A stretch of 47,550 nucleotides of DNA, from positions 1 to 47,550 of the forward strand of contig JAJFHC010000229.1 of the NCBI GenBank assembly GCA_021775835.1. Direction: 5' to 3'. The notes under the pieces are model-generated. The model was not told the origin of the DNA and searched no databases. It saw only the letters and a list, made by a program, of their open reading frames with translations. Below are positions 26,015-34,806 of the stretch, one piece after another. Source of the DNA: Hyphomicrobiales bacterium. GTDB taxonomy: Bacteria; Pseudomonadota; Alphaproteobacteria; Rhizobiales; JAJFHC01. Each line of letters opens with the position of its first letter. Positions within the stretch are counted from its first letter, which is position 1. The translations under genes were made by a program, and so were the position numbers.

Positions 26015-26977
26015 TTACAGACCCAGCCAGCTATCGACACGCTTGGTGTTCTTGGCGACCCACGCCTTGGCCACATCGGCTGCATCTTTCCCACCTTCGA
26101 TCTCAAAGGCGAATCCGGACACAGTCTCACCGTCGAGCTGAATGTTGGCAAGCAGATCGGCAATCGCCGGCGACCGTTCCTTGAGTGACTTGGAATACGC
26201 GATCTGCACCTTCTTGAGGGCATCTTCGGTCATGACTTTCGACTTTGCGTACCAGTCCGGATCATCGGATGGTTGCAGCGCTTTGTATTTGGCTGGATCG
26301 AAGGCCGGTTCTTCGAGGCGAACGATGTCATGCTGGAACCAGATGGCATGAGGCGAGTAACAATAGAATGCGTAACCCATGCCCTTCTTGATCGAGTCGC
26401 CAACGGTCGCCGTCATGACCGCCTGGTCGGCACGGATCGGATCCATGAAGGGCAGCAACCCGTAATCGCGAACCTTGACTTCGTTGACATTGGCGGATGC
26501 CCAACCCGGCGCACCAACCCAGATTTCGCCCTTGCCGTTGCCGTCGCTGTCCATCAGCTTGGCGACTTCAGGCCGTGCCAGGTCGAAGATTGACGTTACC
26601 TTGTTTTTCTCGGAAAACGCCTTTGACACGCAGAAACTCTGCTTGCCCTCATAGGGTTTCGTGGACAGTGCTACAGTACCGGCACCGTCGACATACTTCT
26701 TGGTAAAACTCTCCTGGTTCGGTAGCCAGACATCCGGGTGCACATCGATGTCGCCCTTGCCCTGATCCATGGCCTGGAAAATGCTGGCATTGTTGCCAGG
26801 CACCAGGTTCGCTTCACCGCCGATCCGGGTGACCACGATCTCCTTGATCAGGTGGGCAATTGCCTGGGCGCCGGTCCAGGCCGGCGCTCCGATGTTGACC
26901 TTTTCCGCCGCAATGCCGGCTGTCGATCCAGCCATCATCGCCACTGCGCAAACTGCGCCTAGAATCTTGTGTTTCAT
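26015..26977 (-). CDS. Glycine betaine/proline-type ABC receptor (ProX/OpuAC family)
   Basis: The 320-residue periplasmic receptor has a signal peptide (residues 1-22, ending TAGIAA), then VNIGAPAWTGAQAIAHLIKEI, the ProX opening. Aromatic-rich segments expected of a quaternary-ammonium cage are visible: PAWTGAQ, HPDVWLPN, GAPGWASAN and YCYSPHAIWFQ. GGGAGGAA lies just before the ATG at 26977. It is encoded with an ATPase and permease downstream and with a hydrolase and CuyA-like lyase upstream. The ligand could be betaine or another zwitterion such as a cysteate-like sulfonate. The cuyA linkage makes the latter worth testing. Confidence 0.9.
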   Translation of the reverse strand: MKHKILGAVCAVAMMAGSTAGIAAEKVNIGAPAWTGAQAIAHLIKEIVVTRIGGEANLVPGNNASIFQAMDQGKGDIDVHPDVWLPNQESFTKKYVDGAGTVALSTKPYEGKQSFCVSKAFSEKNKVTSIFDLARPEVAKLMDSDGNGKGEIWVGAPGWASANVNEVKVRDYGLLPFMDPIRADQAVMTATVGDSIKKGMGYAFYCYSPHAIWFQHDIVRLEEPAFDPAKYKALQPSDDPDWYAKSKVMTEDALKKVQIAYSKSLKERSPAIADLLANIQLDGETVSGFAFEIEGGKDAADVAKAWVAKNTKRVDSWLGL

Positions 26978-27096
26978 GATTTCCTCCCAAAGGTTTTCTA
27001 ACGTCAGTTTTTCGACCACCCACGTGCCGAAAGGCCATGGGTCACCGATTTCAATCTCCATGAATAGCCCTCAATGGGCCTTCCGAAGTTGATCCT

Positions 27097-27858
27097 TCAT
27101 GCATTTGCCGGCAAAAAGTCCTCCACAATTGTGTTGAACAGATGAGTTTTCTCCATGTGCACATTGTGAGCGCAGCCGGGCACCACCGCCAGAGAGCTGT
27201 TGGCAATCCCCCTCCATAAGGCCTCCGGTTGGCTCCAGCCATAGGACCGGTCCCGGTCGCCCCAAACCACCAGCGTTTCATTTTCGATGGATGGCAAGGC
27301 CGGCCGGCCGTCCCAGGCCTCCCAGGCCGACAGACTCGCAAGCGCTGCCTGCAGGGTTGCTTTGCGTCCTACGTCGACACAGGCTGGATAGCCTTCTGCA
27401 TTTTCGCCATCGACAAACCACGTGGCGGCAATCCGCCGCGCAGTGGTCTCAAGCCCGTCGTGGCCAAGCCGGGTCCGGGACTGTTCGATGGTCTCGAACC
27501 GGTCAGGCAATACGCCAACGGGGCCGGTGCCGTAACAGACAAGTCTTGCGATCCTCGGGGACGCGATGGCTGTCATTTGCTGGACGATCATGCCGCCCAT
27601 GGAATGGCCGAGGAGATGGAAGCGCTCGACGTCCAGATCATCGAGCAGCGCCAGGACCTGACGGGCGCAGCCGTCAATGGTGTCAGGCGCCTCGAAAGCA
27701 GCACTGGCCCCGAAGCCCGCAAGGTCAGGGGCGATGACATCGAAATGAGATTTGAAGAAATCAATCTGCTCACGCCACATCGCCGCACCGCCAAGATAGC
27801 CGTGCACCAACACCAGAGGAAAACCTCGGCCTTCGCGTGTATGATTGAGTTGCGTCAT
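27097..27858 (-). CDS. Alpha/beta-hydrolase fold enzyme
   Basis: This alpha/beta-hydrolase of 253 residues has LVHGYLGGAAMW with the oxyanion-hole glycines, LLGHSMGGMI carrying the nucleophile serine (about residue 86), and an acid/histidine end (VVWGDRDRSYGW; GCAHNVHMEKTHLF). The ATG at 27858 has GGAG four to five bases upstream, which is a short spacing. It sits 51 bases after the CuyA-like gene and 119 before the receptor gene, so it could hydrolyse an ester or amide linked to the transported ligand. No specific esterase family was recognised. Confidence 0.82.
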   Translation of the reverse strand: MTQLNHTREGRGFPLVLVHGYLGGAAMWREQIDFFKSHFDVIAPDLAGFGASAAFEAPDTIDGCARQVLALLDDLDVERFHLLGHSMGGMIVQQMTAIASPRIARLVCYGTGPVGVLPDRFETIEQSRTRLGHDGLETTARRIAATWFVDGENAEGYPACVDVGRKATLQAALASLSAWEAWDGRPALPSIENETLVVWGDRDRSYGWSQPEALWRGIANSSLAVVPGCAHNVHMEKTHLFNTIVEDFLPANA

Positions 27859-27909
27859 AGGTCTCCGTGATTTCGTGACAACGAGCACACTCCGTAAAAA
27901 CCTTCCGTG

Positions 27910-28920
27910 TCAGGCCGCCGTTTGGCGGGAAAACAGATGCTGGTAGGCAAACAGGGCCGCAGAGCCTCCCGTGTGAATGAACACCACGTTTTGTCCGCTC
28001 TTCAGCACGCCCTTGCGGACCAGGTCAATCATCCCTGCCATGCCCTTGCCGGAGTAAACCGGATCCAGGAAGATGCCTTCCTCAGCCGCCAGGAGGCTGA
28101 TGGCATCGACCATGTCATCGGTCGGCTGACCGTAGCCCGGACCAACATAATCGTCATAAGCTTCGACCAGGTCCTTGCTGAGATCGGCCTTAACACCGAT
28201 CAGCTCTGATGTTTCGCAGGCAAGTTTGTGCACATTGCCGATTTGCGCGTCCCGGGCGGCACGTACCGATATACCAATCACATCGATCGGCGCATTCAGG
28301 GCGTGGAGCCCTGCGACCAGTCCGGCCTGCGTCCCCGCACTGCCGGTGGCATGGACGATCGTGTCGATCTTCAGGCCCGAAACATCGGCCTGTTGAACCA
28401 GTTCCGCGGCAGCACTGGCATAACCCAGGGCGCCGATGGCGTTCGATCCGCCGCCGGGGATGACATAGGGCTTCAGCCCCTGGTCGCGAAGCTTCTCACC
28501 CAGGGCTTCCGCTTCCGCATTCATGTTGAGTCCTTCCGGCCGGTATTCGTATTCGCAACGCAGCATGTCATCGAGCAGCACGTTGCCGGCGGTCTCGTAG
28601 CCGTCTCCCATATTGGTCACACGGCGTTCCAGTAGGGCATAACATTTCATGCCCATGCGCCGGGCCGCAGCCGCTGTCTGGCGAACGTGGTTGGACTGTG
28701 TGGCCCCTTGCGTCACCAGCGTATCCGCGCCCTTGGCCACGGCGTCAGCGACAAGGAATTCCAACTTGCGGGTCTTGTTGCCGCCGGTGGCAAGACCGGT
28801 ACAGTCATCACGCTTGATGTAGATTTCGGGACCGCCCAGACGCCGTGTGAGATTTTCCATTTTTTCGAGCGGGGTTGGAAAGTGGCCTAAGGCGATACGA
28901 CCAAAGCGTGCCAGATGCAT
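27910..28920 (-). CDS. cuyA: L-cysteate sulfo-lyase/D-cysteine desulfhydrase family PLP enzyme (CuyA-like)
   Basis: The 336-residue protein is a fold type II PLP enzyme. MHLARFGRIALGHFPTPLE, IYIKRDDCTGLATGGNKTRKLEFL (in part: GLATGGNKTRKLEFL, with the PLP lysine in GGNKTRK, about residue 49) and TQGATQSNHVRQTAAAA match CuyA and D-cysteine desulfhydrase. CuyA splits L-cysteate to pyruvate, sulfite and ammonia. DcyD splits D-cysteine to pyruvate, sulfide and ammonia, and the two cannot be separated safely by eye. The opening MHLARF is close to the CuyA of marine Roseobacters, as I recall it. It heads a run with hydrolase and ABC transporter genes and is divergent from a LysR gene. Confidence 0.75.
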   Translation of the reverse strand: MHLARFGRIALGHFPTPLEKMENLTRRLGGPEIYIKRDDCTGLATGGNKTRKLEFLVADAVAKGADTLVTQGATQSNHVRQTAAAARRMGMKCYALLERRVTNMGDGYETAGNVLLDDMLRCEYEYRPEGLNMNAEAEALGEKLRDQGLKPYVIPGGGSNAIGALGYASAAAELVQQADVSGLKIDTIVHATGSAGTQAGLVAGLHALNAPIDVIGISVRAARDAQIGNVHKLACETSELIGVKADLSKDLVEAYDDYVGPGYGQPTDDMVDAISLLAAEEGIFLDPVYSGKGMAGMIDLVRKGVLKSGQNVVFIHTGGSAALFAYQHLFSRQTAA

Positions 28921-29089
28921 GTATTTTTCCCATCAACGGTTCACGGCAACCGGTCAATCCGGCTTCATTCGGTCCAAAGCCTAACCGCCGGTTGACCGGC
29001 GTGTATAATTCATTGTCCGCATCAGGTTATTCCAAAATTGCATAAGTCACGGAAAACGGAGTAATTTGGGCCTAAAAGGAGCCTGTAAA

Positions 29090-30025
29090 ATGGACATCAA
29101 CTGGCTTGAAGACTTCGTGTGTCTTGCACGCACAAAGAACTTTACGCGGGCCGCCCAGGAGCGAAATATTACCCAGTCGGCGTTCTCACGGCGGATTCAA
29201 TCGCTTGAGTTGTGGGCCGGCATGGCGCTCATCGATCGCACCTCCTATCCCGCCGGCCTGTCTCGGGCCGGCGAAGACTTTCTGCCCGTTGCCAAGTCGG
29301 TCCTGCTGCAGTTGCTCCGGACCCGCGATGACCTGCGTGCCCGCGATCAGGGTGGTCTGGATTTTTTCAGTTTTGCGGCATCTCACTCCGTTTCCATTCA
29401 CCATCTGACACCCTTGCTCCATGAACTCGAGCACGATGTTCCCGGTGTGCGGACCCGTGTCATGTCCGACAACCTGCATACCTGCTGCCAGTACCTGGCC
29501 GAGGGCATGTGTGAATTTCTGATGTGTTATCGTCACAGCCATGTCCCGCTGACTCTCGACGAACAGCGTTTCACCCGCATAGACATCGGTCGTGACAACC
29601 TTGTCCCCGTATGTGTGCCGGATCCGTCCGGTGACCGGCCGAAATGGCAGCTTCCCGGTTCGCGAAACACGCCGATCCCCTACCTGGCGTTTGCCCGGGG
29701 CTCGTTTCTGGGAGCCGTTGTGGAACATGAACTCAAGGACAACTACGCCTGGCTGACTGTGCGTCACATCGATGCTTTTGCCGAGGCCCTCAAGAGCCTT
29801 GCGTTACAGGGAACCGGCCTGGCCTGGTTGCCCGCAGCCTCCGTAGACCAAGAGTTGCAGAATGGCACGCTCTATCGCGCCGCAGGCGATGACTGGAGCA
29901 CACATCTCACCTTGTCGCTCTACGCCGAACCTGACAACCTCAGCCGGCGCGGACGCAAGATCTGGGAATTCTTCAATTCGAGGACAGAACCGGACTTGCG
30001 TTCGGAAGACAAAGAAGAGCAATAA
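29090..30025 (+). CDS. LysR-family transcriptional regulator (HypT/CuyR-like)
   Basis: The 311-residue protein has the LysR helix-turn-helix (NFTRAAQERNITQSAFSRRIQSLE region, residues 17-40). MDINWLEDFVCLARTKNFTRAA resembles YjiE/HypT-type regulators. The effector domain follows (FSFAASHSVSIHHLTPLL). AAGGAG lies eight bases before the ATG at 29090. It is divergent from the CuyA-like gene, so it is the best candidate regulator of that operon. LysR regulators (CuyR) lie beside cuyA in known sulfonate degraders. No downstream gene is obviously in its own operon. Confidence 0.88.
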   Translation: MDINWLEDFVCLARTKNFTRAAQERNITQSAFSRRIQSLELWAGMALIDRTSYPAGLSRAGEDFLPVAKSVLLQLLRTRDDLRARDQGGLDFFSFAASHSVSIHHLTPLLHELEHDVPGVRTRVMSDNLHTCCQYLAEGMCEFLMCYRHSHVPLTLDEQRFTRIDIGRDNLVPVCVPDPSGDRPKWQLPGSRNTPIPYLAFARGSFLGAVVEHELKDNYAWLTVRHIDAFAEALKSLALQGTGLAWLPAASVDQELQNGTLYRAAGDDWSTHLTLSLYAEPDNLSRRGRKIWEFFNSRTEPDLRSEDKEEQ

Positions 30026-30191
30026 TCCATTTTATATCAATGCTTTATTCTATAGTCACAAAACAAACTTGTCCCGTAGGGGAAATCGTTACTTCATGAT
30101 ATGACAGACCAGAATATTGATCGCATTTTGGTGCCAGTGTGACATCGTAGAGAGACGACGAACTCACACCGGACAGAAAGAAGGCTTGGAA

Positions 30192-31175
30192 TTGCGTCAC
30201 GTTCTTGTTTGCGGAGCCGGTGGTTTCATCGGTCATCATTTGGCGCAGCGACTGAAGTATGATGGTTGCTGGGTGCGTGGAATAGACCTGAAAAAACCGC
30301 GATTCTCTCGCACTGCCGCGGACGATTTCATCGTCGGTGACCTGCGGGACAGGTCAGTGGTTGACCGTTGTTTCGATCGTCCCCTGCAGGAGGTCTACCA
30401 GCTGGCCGCTGACATGGGTGGCGCTGGTTACCTTTTCACCGGCGACAATGACGCAGACGTCATGAGCAACTCCGCTCTAATTAATCTCAACATCCTCGAT
30501 GCCTGCCGCAAAAATCCCGTCGAGCGGCTGTTTTATGCCTCTTCCGCCTGTGTGTATCCCGAATACAATCAGCTTGAGCCCGAAAGTCCGAACTGCCGTG
30601 AGGATACGGTTTACCCCGCCCAGCCCGACAGCGACTACGGTTGGGAGAAGCTGTTTTCCGAACGCCTGTACGACGCCTATGCCAGGAATTACGGCGTGCC
30701 TGTACGGGTGGCGCGCTATCACAACATCTTCGGGCCGCTTGGCAGCTGGAACGACGGTCGTGAAAAGGTGCCAGCCGCACTTTGCCGGAAAATTGCAGCG
30801 GTTGAACCGGGCGGCGAAGTTGAAATCTGGGGCGATGGCATGCAGACAAGATCGTTTCTCTTCGTCGACGAATGCATCGAGGCCACATTGCTCTTTACGC
30901 GATCGGACTGGCAGGGACCCGTCAACATCGGTTCGGACGAACTCATCAACATCAACGGCCTGGCCGATATGATTGCCGAGACCGCCGGAAAGCACATCGT
31001 CAAATGCCATACAGTTGGCCCGCTCGGCGTTCGTGGTCGCACGTCCGACAATCGCCTGTATTACGAGAAGATAGGCTGGAAACCATCGCGGCCTCTTCGC
31101 GAGGGAATCGCCAAGACCTATGAATGGATCAACCAGCGGGTAGTTCTGCAGGAGAAATCGAGCGAACCGAAATGA
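30192..31175 (+). CDS. NAD-dependent sugar epimerase resembling GDP-mannose 3,5-epimerase
   Basis: The 327-residue SDR-extended enzyme has the NAD motif GAGGFIG (8-14), LAADMGGAGY near 71, SSACVYPE at 117-124, and the catalytic tyrosine and lysine at Y149 and K153 (YGWEK). RYHNIFGPLGSW, GDGMQTRSFLFVDECIEATL, PVNIGSDE and VRGRTSDN match plant GDP-mannose 3,5-epimerase almost motif by motif. That enzyme makes GDP-L-galactose and GDP-L-gulose. The frame has no ATG near the start. TTG 30192 is chosen because GAAAGAAGG lies seven bases upstream. It stands alone on the plus strand, with no ascorbate or polysaccharide genes adjacent. Start uncertain. Confidence 0.85.
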   Translation: MRHVLVCGAGGFIGHHLAQRLKYDGCWVRGIDLKKPRFSRTAADDFIVGDLRDRSVVDRCFDRPLQEVYQLAADMGGAGYLFTGDNDADVMSNSALINLNILDACRKNPVERLFYASSACVYPEYNQLEPESPNCREDTVYPAQPDSDYGWEKLFSERLYDAYARNYGVPVRVARYHNIFGPLGSWNDGREKVPAALCRKIAAVEPGGEVEIWGDGMQTRSFLFVDECIEATLLFTRSDWQGPVNIGSDELININGLADMIAETAGKHIVKCHTVGPLGVRGRTSDNRLYYEKIGWKPSRPLREGIAKTYEWINQRVVLQEKSSEPK

Positions 31176-31536
31176 ACCCTCCAATCTGATTCCAATACGC
31201 CAGCAAAGGTTCACAGGTTACCGGGCGGAAACGAAATGGTGCCGGTAGAAGCGGGAGACCTGCGGATCGTGTGAAAGTGATTGACCTCAATCAGGAGTTC
31301 CGCCTGGTTTTGAAATGATCGACAACATCTCATCCATTGAGGTCATGGCGGGCAATCTCGCGAATGGAGTGTTGTTGGACCGGGCGCTTGGATTTGAATA
31401 GAATCACCCGAAACGCCGGGGCCGGCACCCAATTTCCCGAACTGTTCCACCGTTGTGCTGGGACAAGGGGGTCGTCCATGAACAGACCGGATCGAAGCGA
31501 AAGTTTGCTGAACTCCGACACGACTCATCGTCGGTG
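31176..31536. other. 361-base intergenic region between convergent epimerase and nitroreductase genes
   Basis: No credible gene is seen here. The short frames, including a 27-codon one from 31314, lack good ribosome sites. A 16-bp palindrome, TGATTGA-CC-TCAATCA, sits at 31278-31293 and resembles an FNR/CRP-family box (TTGAC-N4-ATCAG within it), though no promoter-proximal gene is obvious. The region may be remnant coding or untranslated sequence. Confidence 0.4.
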
Positions 31537-32130
31537 TTACGGCTCTGCCGGCCAGCCAAAACACAAATGCAGGACCGGTGTTCTTGTTGTGTCGAGGCCC
31601 AGTATTTCGGACGTCGCATCGTCGCAAAAGCCTGCTACCAGCACACATGCCAATCCTTCTGCCACTGCCTGAAGCTGTACGTTCTGGGCAGCAGCGCCCG
31701 CTTCAATGTAAACATAACGCGCACCGCGTTCCCCGAGCGGTGGTTGTTCCGCAAAGGTTTGTGCTGCCGCCGGAAAGTCGGCGCAAACCGTGATGACACC
31801 AGCCGCGGCCCCTATCCAGGGCTGATCCTCGAGTGCGGCATCTTCCAGTGCTGGACACAGGTTGCCGTCCCTCACACGTTCCAGGGTTTCAGCATCGCGG
31901 CCAACTGAATAGAGACCTGATTGGCGGCCCTCGACAGTGCCGGCCGTCAGCATCAGGCTCAGTGGATGAAGTGCATGTGCGGACGGCGCCGTACGATTTC
32001 CACTGTCATCGGTAATGCCCTGTGCCGCCCAGAGCAATCGGCGAACAACTTCATCGGACACGCTGGATCCATCAAACGCACGGCAGGTCCGCCTGGTCGA
32101 CATTGCCAGATGCAATGAGATGTCTTTCAT
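31537..32130 (-). CDS. Nitroreductase/SagB-ThcOx family FMN protein
   Basis: The 197-residue protein opens MSTRRTCRAFDGSSVSDEVVRRLLWAAQGITD, a nitroreductase N-terminus of the SagB/ThcOx type. APSAHALHPLSLML, GAAAQNVQLQAVAEGL and LHLCFGWPAEP follow as the FMN-binding and dimer motifs. Enzymes of this fold use FMN and NAD(P)H to reduce nitro groups or enones, or oxidise azolines. The partner is not evident. It is 47 bases downstream of the agmatinase-family gene on the minus strand, so the two are probably co-transcribed. Function in that context is unknown. Confidence 0.82.
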   Translation of the reverse strand: MKDISLHLAMSTRRTCRAFDGSSVSDEVVRRLLWAAQGITDDSGNRTAPSAHALHPLSLMLTAGTVEGRQSGLYSVGRDAETLERVRDGNLCPALEDAALEDQPWIGAAAGVITVCADFPAAAQTFAEQPPLGERGARYVYIEAGAAAQNVQLQAVAEGLACVLVAGFCDDATSEILGLDTTRTPVLHLCFGWPAEP

Positions 32131-32177
32131 GTCGGACTCCAGAACATCGACGTTGGGGACTGATGAGTATGCGGGCT

Positions 32178-33149
32178 TTAAGACCGGGCCTTGTCCACCG
32201 CCTCCGCCATCATGCAGACCAGTTCAAACATCATCGTCGCCCCGGCAAGGGCTGTGTAGCCGGAAGGATCGAACGGCGGCGATACCTCCACCACATCGGC
32301 GCCCACCAGGTTTAGACCACGCAGGCCCCTGATCATTTTCTGTGCCTGGAAGGTACTGAACCCCCCCACTTCCGGCGTGCCGGTACCCGGTGCATATGTG
32401 GGATCAAGGCAGTCGATGTCGAAACTCACGTAGGTCGGCCCATCCCCCACGACCCGGCGTGCCTCCTCCATGATGCGGTCGGACCCTAAGTCGAAACACT
32501 CCTCGATCTCCATCACCCGGATCCCCTGTTCCAGTCCCCAGCTCATGTCGTCGGGTCCGTACAGGCTGCCGCGTATCCCGATCTGAATGGTTCTTTTGGG
32601 GTCCAGGACGCCATCCTCGATCGCCCGTCGGAAGGGTGTGCCGTGGGTGTATTTGGTCCCATTGAAGTAGGAGTCATGGGTATCGACATGGGCATCGAAG
32701 TGAACCATGCCCACCGATCGTCCCTCACCCAGCGCCCGCAGGACCGGTAGGGAAACCAGATGGTCGCCGCCGGCGGTCAAGGGCATGATGCCGGCAGCTC
32801 TTACCTTGCGGTAGAAGTCCGTTACGCGTTCAAGCGAATCCAGCGTGTCTGTCGGGTTAACCGACGTGTCGCCGAGATCGGCACAGTTTGCGAGCTTGAA
32901 GGGCGAAATATGAAGGGCGTGATGATATTGCCGGATCATCGCCGACATATCCCTGATCTGGCGCGGTCCGTGCCGTGGGCCTGGCCGATTGGTTGTGCCA
33001 CCATCCCATGGCACCCCAATCATCCCGATATCGACACCATCGGCGTCCTCCAGTGGCACGTGTGGAAGGCGCATGAATGTGGCCAATCCTGCAAAACGCG
33101 GCGTTACCATACCGGAAACCGGTTGATTGAATGTGGTTGGGTTCGCCAT
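32178..33149 (-). CDS. Agmatinase/ureohydrolase family protein
   Basis: Ureohydrolases release urea from a guanidino compound using a dimanganese centre. The 323-residue protein has all metal ligands: GGDH (His130), HFDAHVDTHD (Asp152, His154, Asp156) and SFDIDCLDP (Asp244, Asp246). GVPWDGGTTNRPGPRHGPRQIR is the family N-terminal motif. The ATG at 33149 has AAAGGA six bases upstream, and removes a 13-residue extension. Agmatine, guanidinobutyrate and guanidinopropionate are all possible substrates. Its divergent neighbour is the macro-domain gene, and the nitroreductase lies just downstream. Confidence 0.9.
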   Translation of the reverse strand: MANPTTFNQPVSGMVTPRFAGLATFMRLPHVPLEDADGVDIGMIGVPWDGGTTNRPGPRHGPRQIRDMSAMIRQYHHALHISPFKLANCADLGDTSVNPTDTLDSLERVTDFYRKVRAAGIMPLTAGGDHLVSLPVLRALGEGRSVGMVHFDAHVDTHDSYFNGTKYTHGTPFRRAIEDGVLDPKRTIQIGIRGSLYGPDDMSWGLEQGIRVMEIEECFDLGSDRIMEEARRVVGDGPTYVSFDIDCLDPTYAPGTGTPEVGGFSTFQAQKMIRGLRGLNLVGADVVEVSPPFDPSGYTALAGATMMFELVCMMAEAVDKARS

Positions 33150-33243
33150 GATTTGTCCTTTGTCTTGTGTATCTTCTGTGAAATTCAACCTGTTCAGTTC
33201 GTTTTAGGATACGTGCCGCGTATCGACAACATGGAATGTCACG

Positions 33244-33768
33244 ATGAGTGTTACGACCCAGAATCTCGAAATTCTTCGTGCGGATATTACGATGCTTGCC
33301 GTTGATGCCATCGTCAACGCCGCGAACGAATCCCTTCTTGGCGGCGGTGGTGTAGACGGCGCCATCCACCGGGCGGCCGGTCCGGAACTGCTTGAAGCCT
33401 GCAAGAAACTGGGCGGTTGCCCGACCGGTGAGGCCAAAATGACAGAAGCCTACAACCTGCCCGCCGCCTATATCGTTCATACCGTTGGACCGGTCTGGCA
33501 TGGCGGTACCGAAGATGAAGATGCTCTGCTCGCACGATGTTACCGTCAGAGCCTCACTCTGGCAGCGGAAAAGAAGCTGCGTTCCGTGGCTTTCCCCGCA
33601 ATTTCGACCGGCGTTTACGGTTTCCCAAGAGATCGTGCGGCGAAAATAGCTGTTTCGCAGACAAAAATGTTTCTGGCAGAACACCGAAGCGTTGACCATA
33701 TCATTCTCTGTTGTCTCGACCAGGAAGGTATCGATCTACATCATGACGCATTCAACCGCTACGGCTGA
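33244..33768 (+). CDS. Macro domain protein (O-acetyl-ADP-ribose deacetylase type)
   Basis: The 174-residue macro domain binds ADP-ribose and in YmdB-like members deacetylates O-acetyl-ADP-ribose or removes ADP-ribose. DITMLAVDAIVNAANESLLGGGGVDGAIHRAAG (in part: VDAIVNAANESLLGGGGVDG) holds the adenine- and ribose-binding Asp and Asn and the flexible glycine loop. VGPVW and AISTGVYGFP follow as the distal ribose loop. The ATG at 33244 follows GGAATG. Its 3' end overlaps the start of the phosphatase gene by 26 bases, so these two are translated from one message. It heads the five-gene run to 37050. Confidence 0.92.
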   Translation: MSVTTQNLEILRADITMLAVDAIVNAANESLLGGGGVDGAIHRAAGPELLEACKKLGGCPTGEAKMTEAYNLPAAYIVHTVGPVWHGGTEDEDALLARCYRQSLTLAAEKKLRSVAFPAISTGVYGFPRDRAAKIAVSQTKMFLAEHRSVDHIILCCLDQEGIDLHHDAFNRYG

Positions 33769-34708
33769 AGCAACGGGAAATCCAACGGTCCGATCAAACG
33801 GTTCGAAATTTTTCCGCTACGTCATGCGCCTTGTTATCCTGGTCTTGCTGTTCTTGACGGTGCTGAGTTTCCTGGGTTCCTACAGATATGCCCTGGATTT
33901 GCTCAGCCATTTCCGGGTCCATATTCTGATCGCGTGTGCCATGGCGACTCTGCTCCTTCTTGCAATGCGCGACCGAAACGCCGCGGTTCTGGCAATTTTG
34001 GTATTTCTCGGCAACGCGGCCGGTCTTTGGCCGTACCAGACTGCCGAGACGGCCACAGCAGCCAGCCGGCCGTTGAACCTCGTGACATTCAACGTCTGGG
34101 CAAGTAACTCTGACATTGACGGCATCGCGGCATATCTGCTTGAAACCGACGCCGACGTCATTGTTCTGCAGGAGTTCTGGCTCCAGACGAAAAAACTCAA
34201 ACGGCTCCTGAAATCGCAATATCCCTGGCAGGCCGACTGCAGGAAGGTGTCTTATTGCGACAGTGCATTGTTCTCGAAAAAACCCTGGACGAGGACGGGT
34301 ATCCTGAAACCCGACAGGGTCCGGCCTCCTACTCTGTGGGCCAAATTTGGTGCGGGCGAATCAGCTTTTACGGTCGCCAGCGCACATTTCGACCGTCCGC
34401 CATCACTGCGCCACAAACGACAGTTGGAATCCATGGCGGACTGGGTCAGGAACCAGTCTAGCCCGGTCATTCTCGCAGGCGACTTCAACGCAACACCGTG
34501 GTCCTACGCTATGACCAGCTTTCGGGAGCAGGCGGGATTGAACATTGTCCCGGGTTACCGCCCGACGTGGCCCGCGCATCTGCTGTTTGCCCAGTTGCCG
34601 ATAGACCACGTACTGGTATCGCCCGGCATCAAATCCCTGAGCGCTGAGCGTGGACGCTCAACGGGCTCCGACCACAAGCCCGTCAGGGTTGAATTGTCTT
34701 TGCCTTAG
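33743..34708 (+). CDS. Membrane-anchored endonuclease/exonuclease/phosphatase (EEP) family protein
   Basis: The 321-residue protein has three N-terminal membrane helices (about residues 27-100), then a catalytic EEP domain. LVTFNVWASN is the first EEP motif, DVIVLQEFW carries the catalytic glutamate, ILAGDFNATPWS holds Asp and Asn, and GSDHKPV supplies the catalytic histidine. Such proteins cleave phosphodiester or phosphate bonds. YafD-like members are inner-membrane. The ATG at 33743, inside the macro gene end, is chosen over the longer frame from 33692. The start overlap implies coupling with the macro protein. Substrate, nucleic acid, inositol phosphate or phospholipid, is unknown. Confidence 0.87.
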   Translation: MTHSTATAEATGNPTVRSNGSKFFRYVMRLVILVLLFLTVLSFLGSYRYALDLLSHFRVHILIACAMATLLLLAMRDRNAAVLAILVFLGNAAGLWPYQTAETATAASRPLNLVTFNVWASNSDIDGIAAYLLETDADVIVLQEFWLQTKKLKRLLKSQYPWQADCRKVSYCDSALFSKKPWTRTGILKPDRVRPPTLWAKFGAGESAFTVASAHFDRPPSLRHKRQLESMADWVRNQSSPVILAGDFNATPWSYAMTSFREQAGLNIVPGYRPTWPAHLLFAQLPIDHVLVSPGIKSLSAERGRSTGSDHKPVRVELSLP

Positions 34709-34806
34709 GCAAGACCAGGCGACTGTCGGGAAGCGACCGGACAACTCCTTGTCACGAGCCTTTGAGGCTCAATTGAATTGGCACCCCCAACGGGTTGTTT
34801 ATAACG

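Noticed and set aside
30117..30191. Longer N-terminus of the epimerase from TTG 30117
   Set aside because: The added residues do not fit the NAD-domain start, and a better ribosome site precedes TTG 30192.
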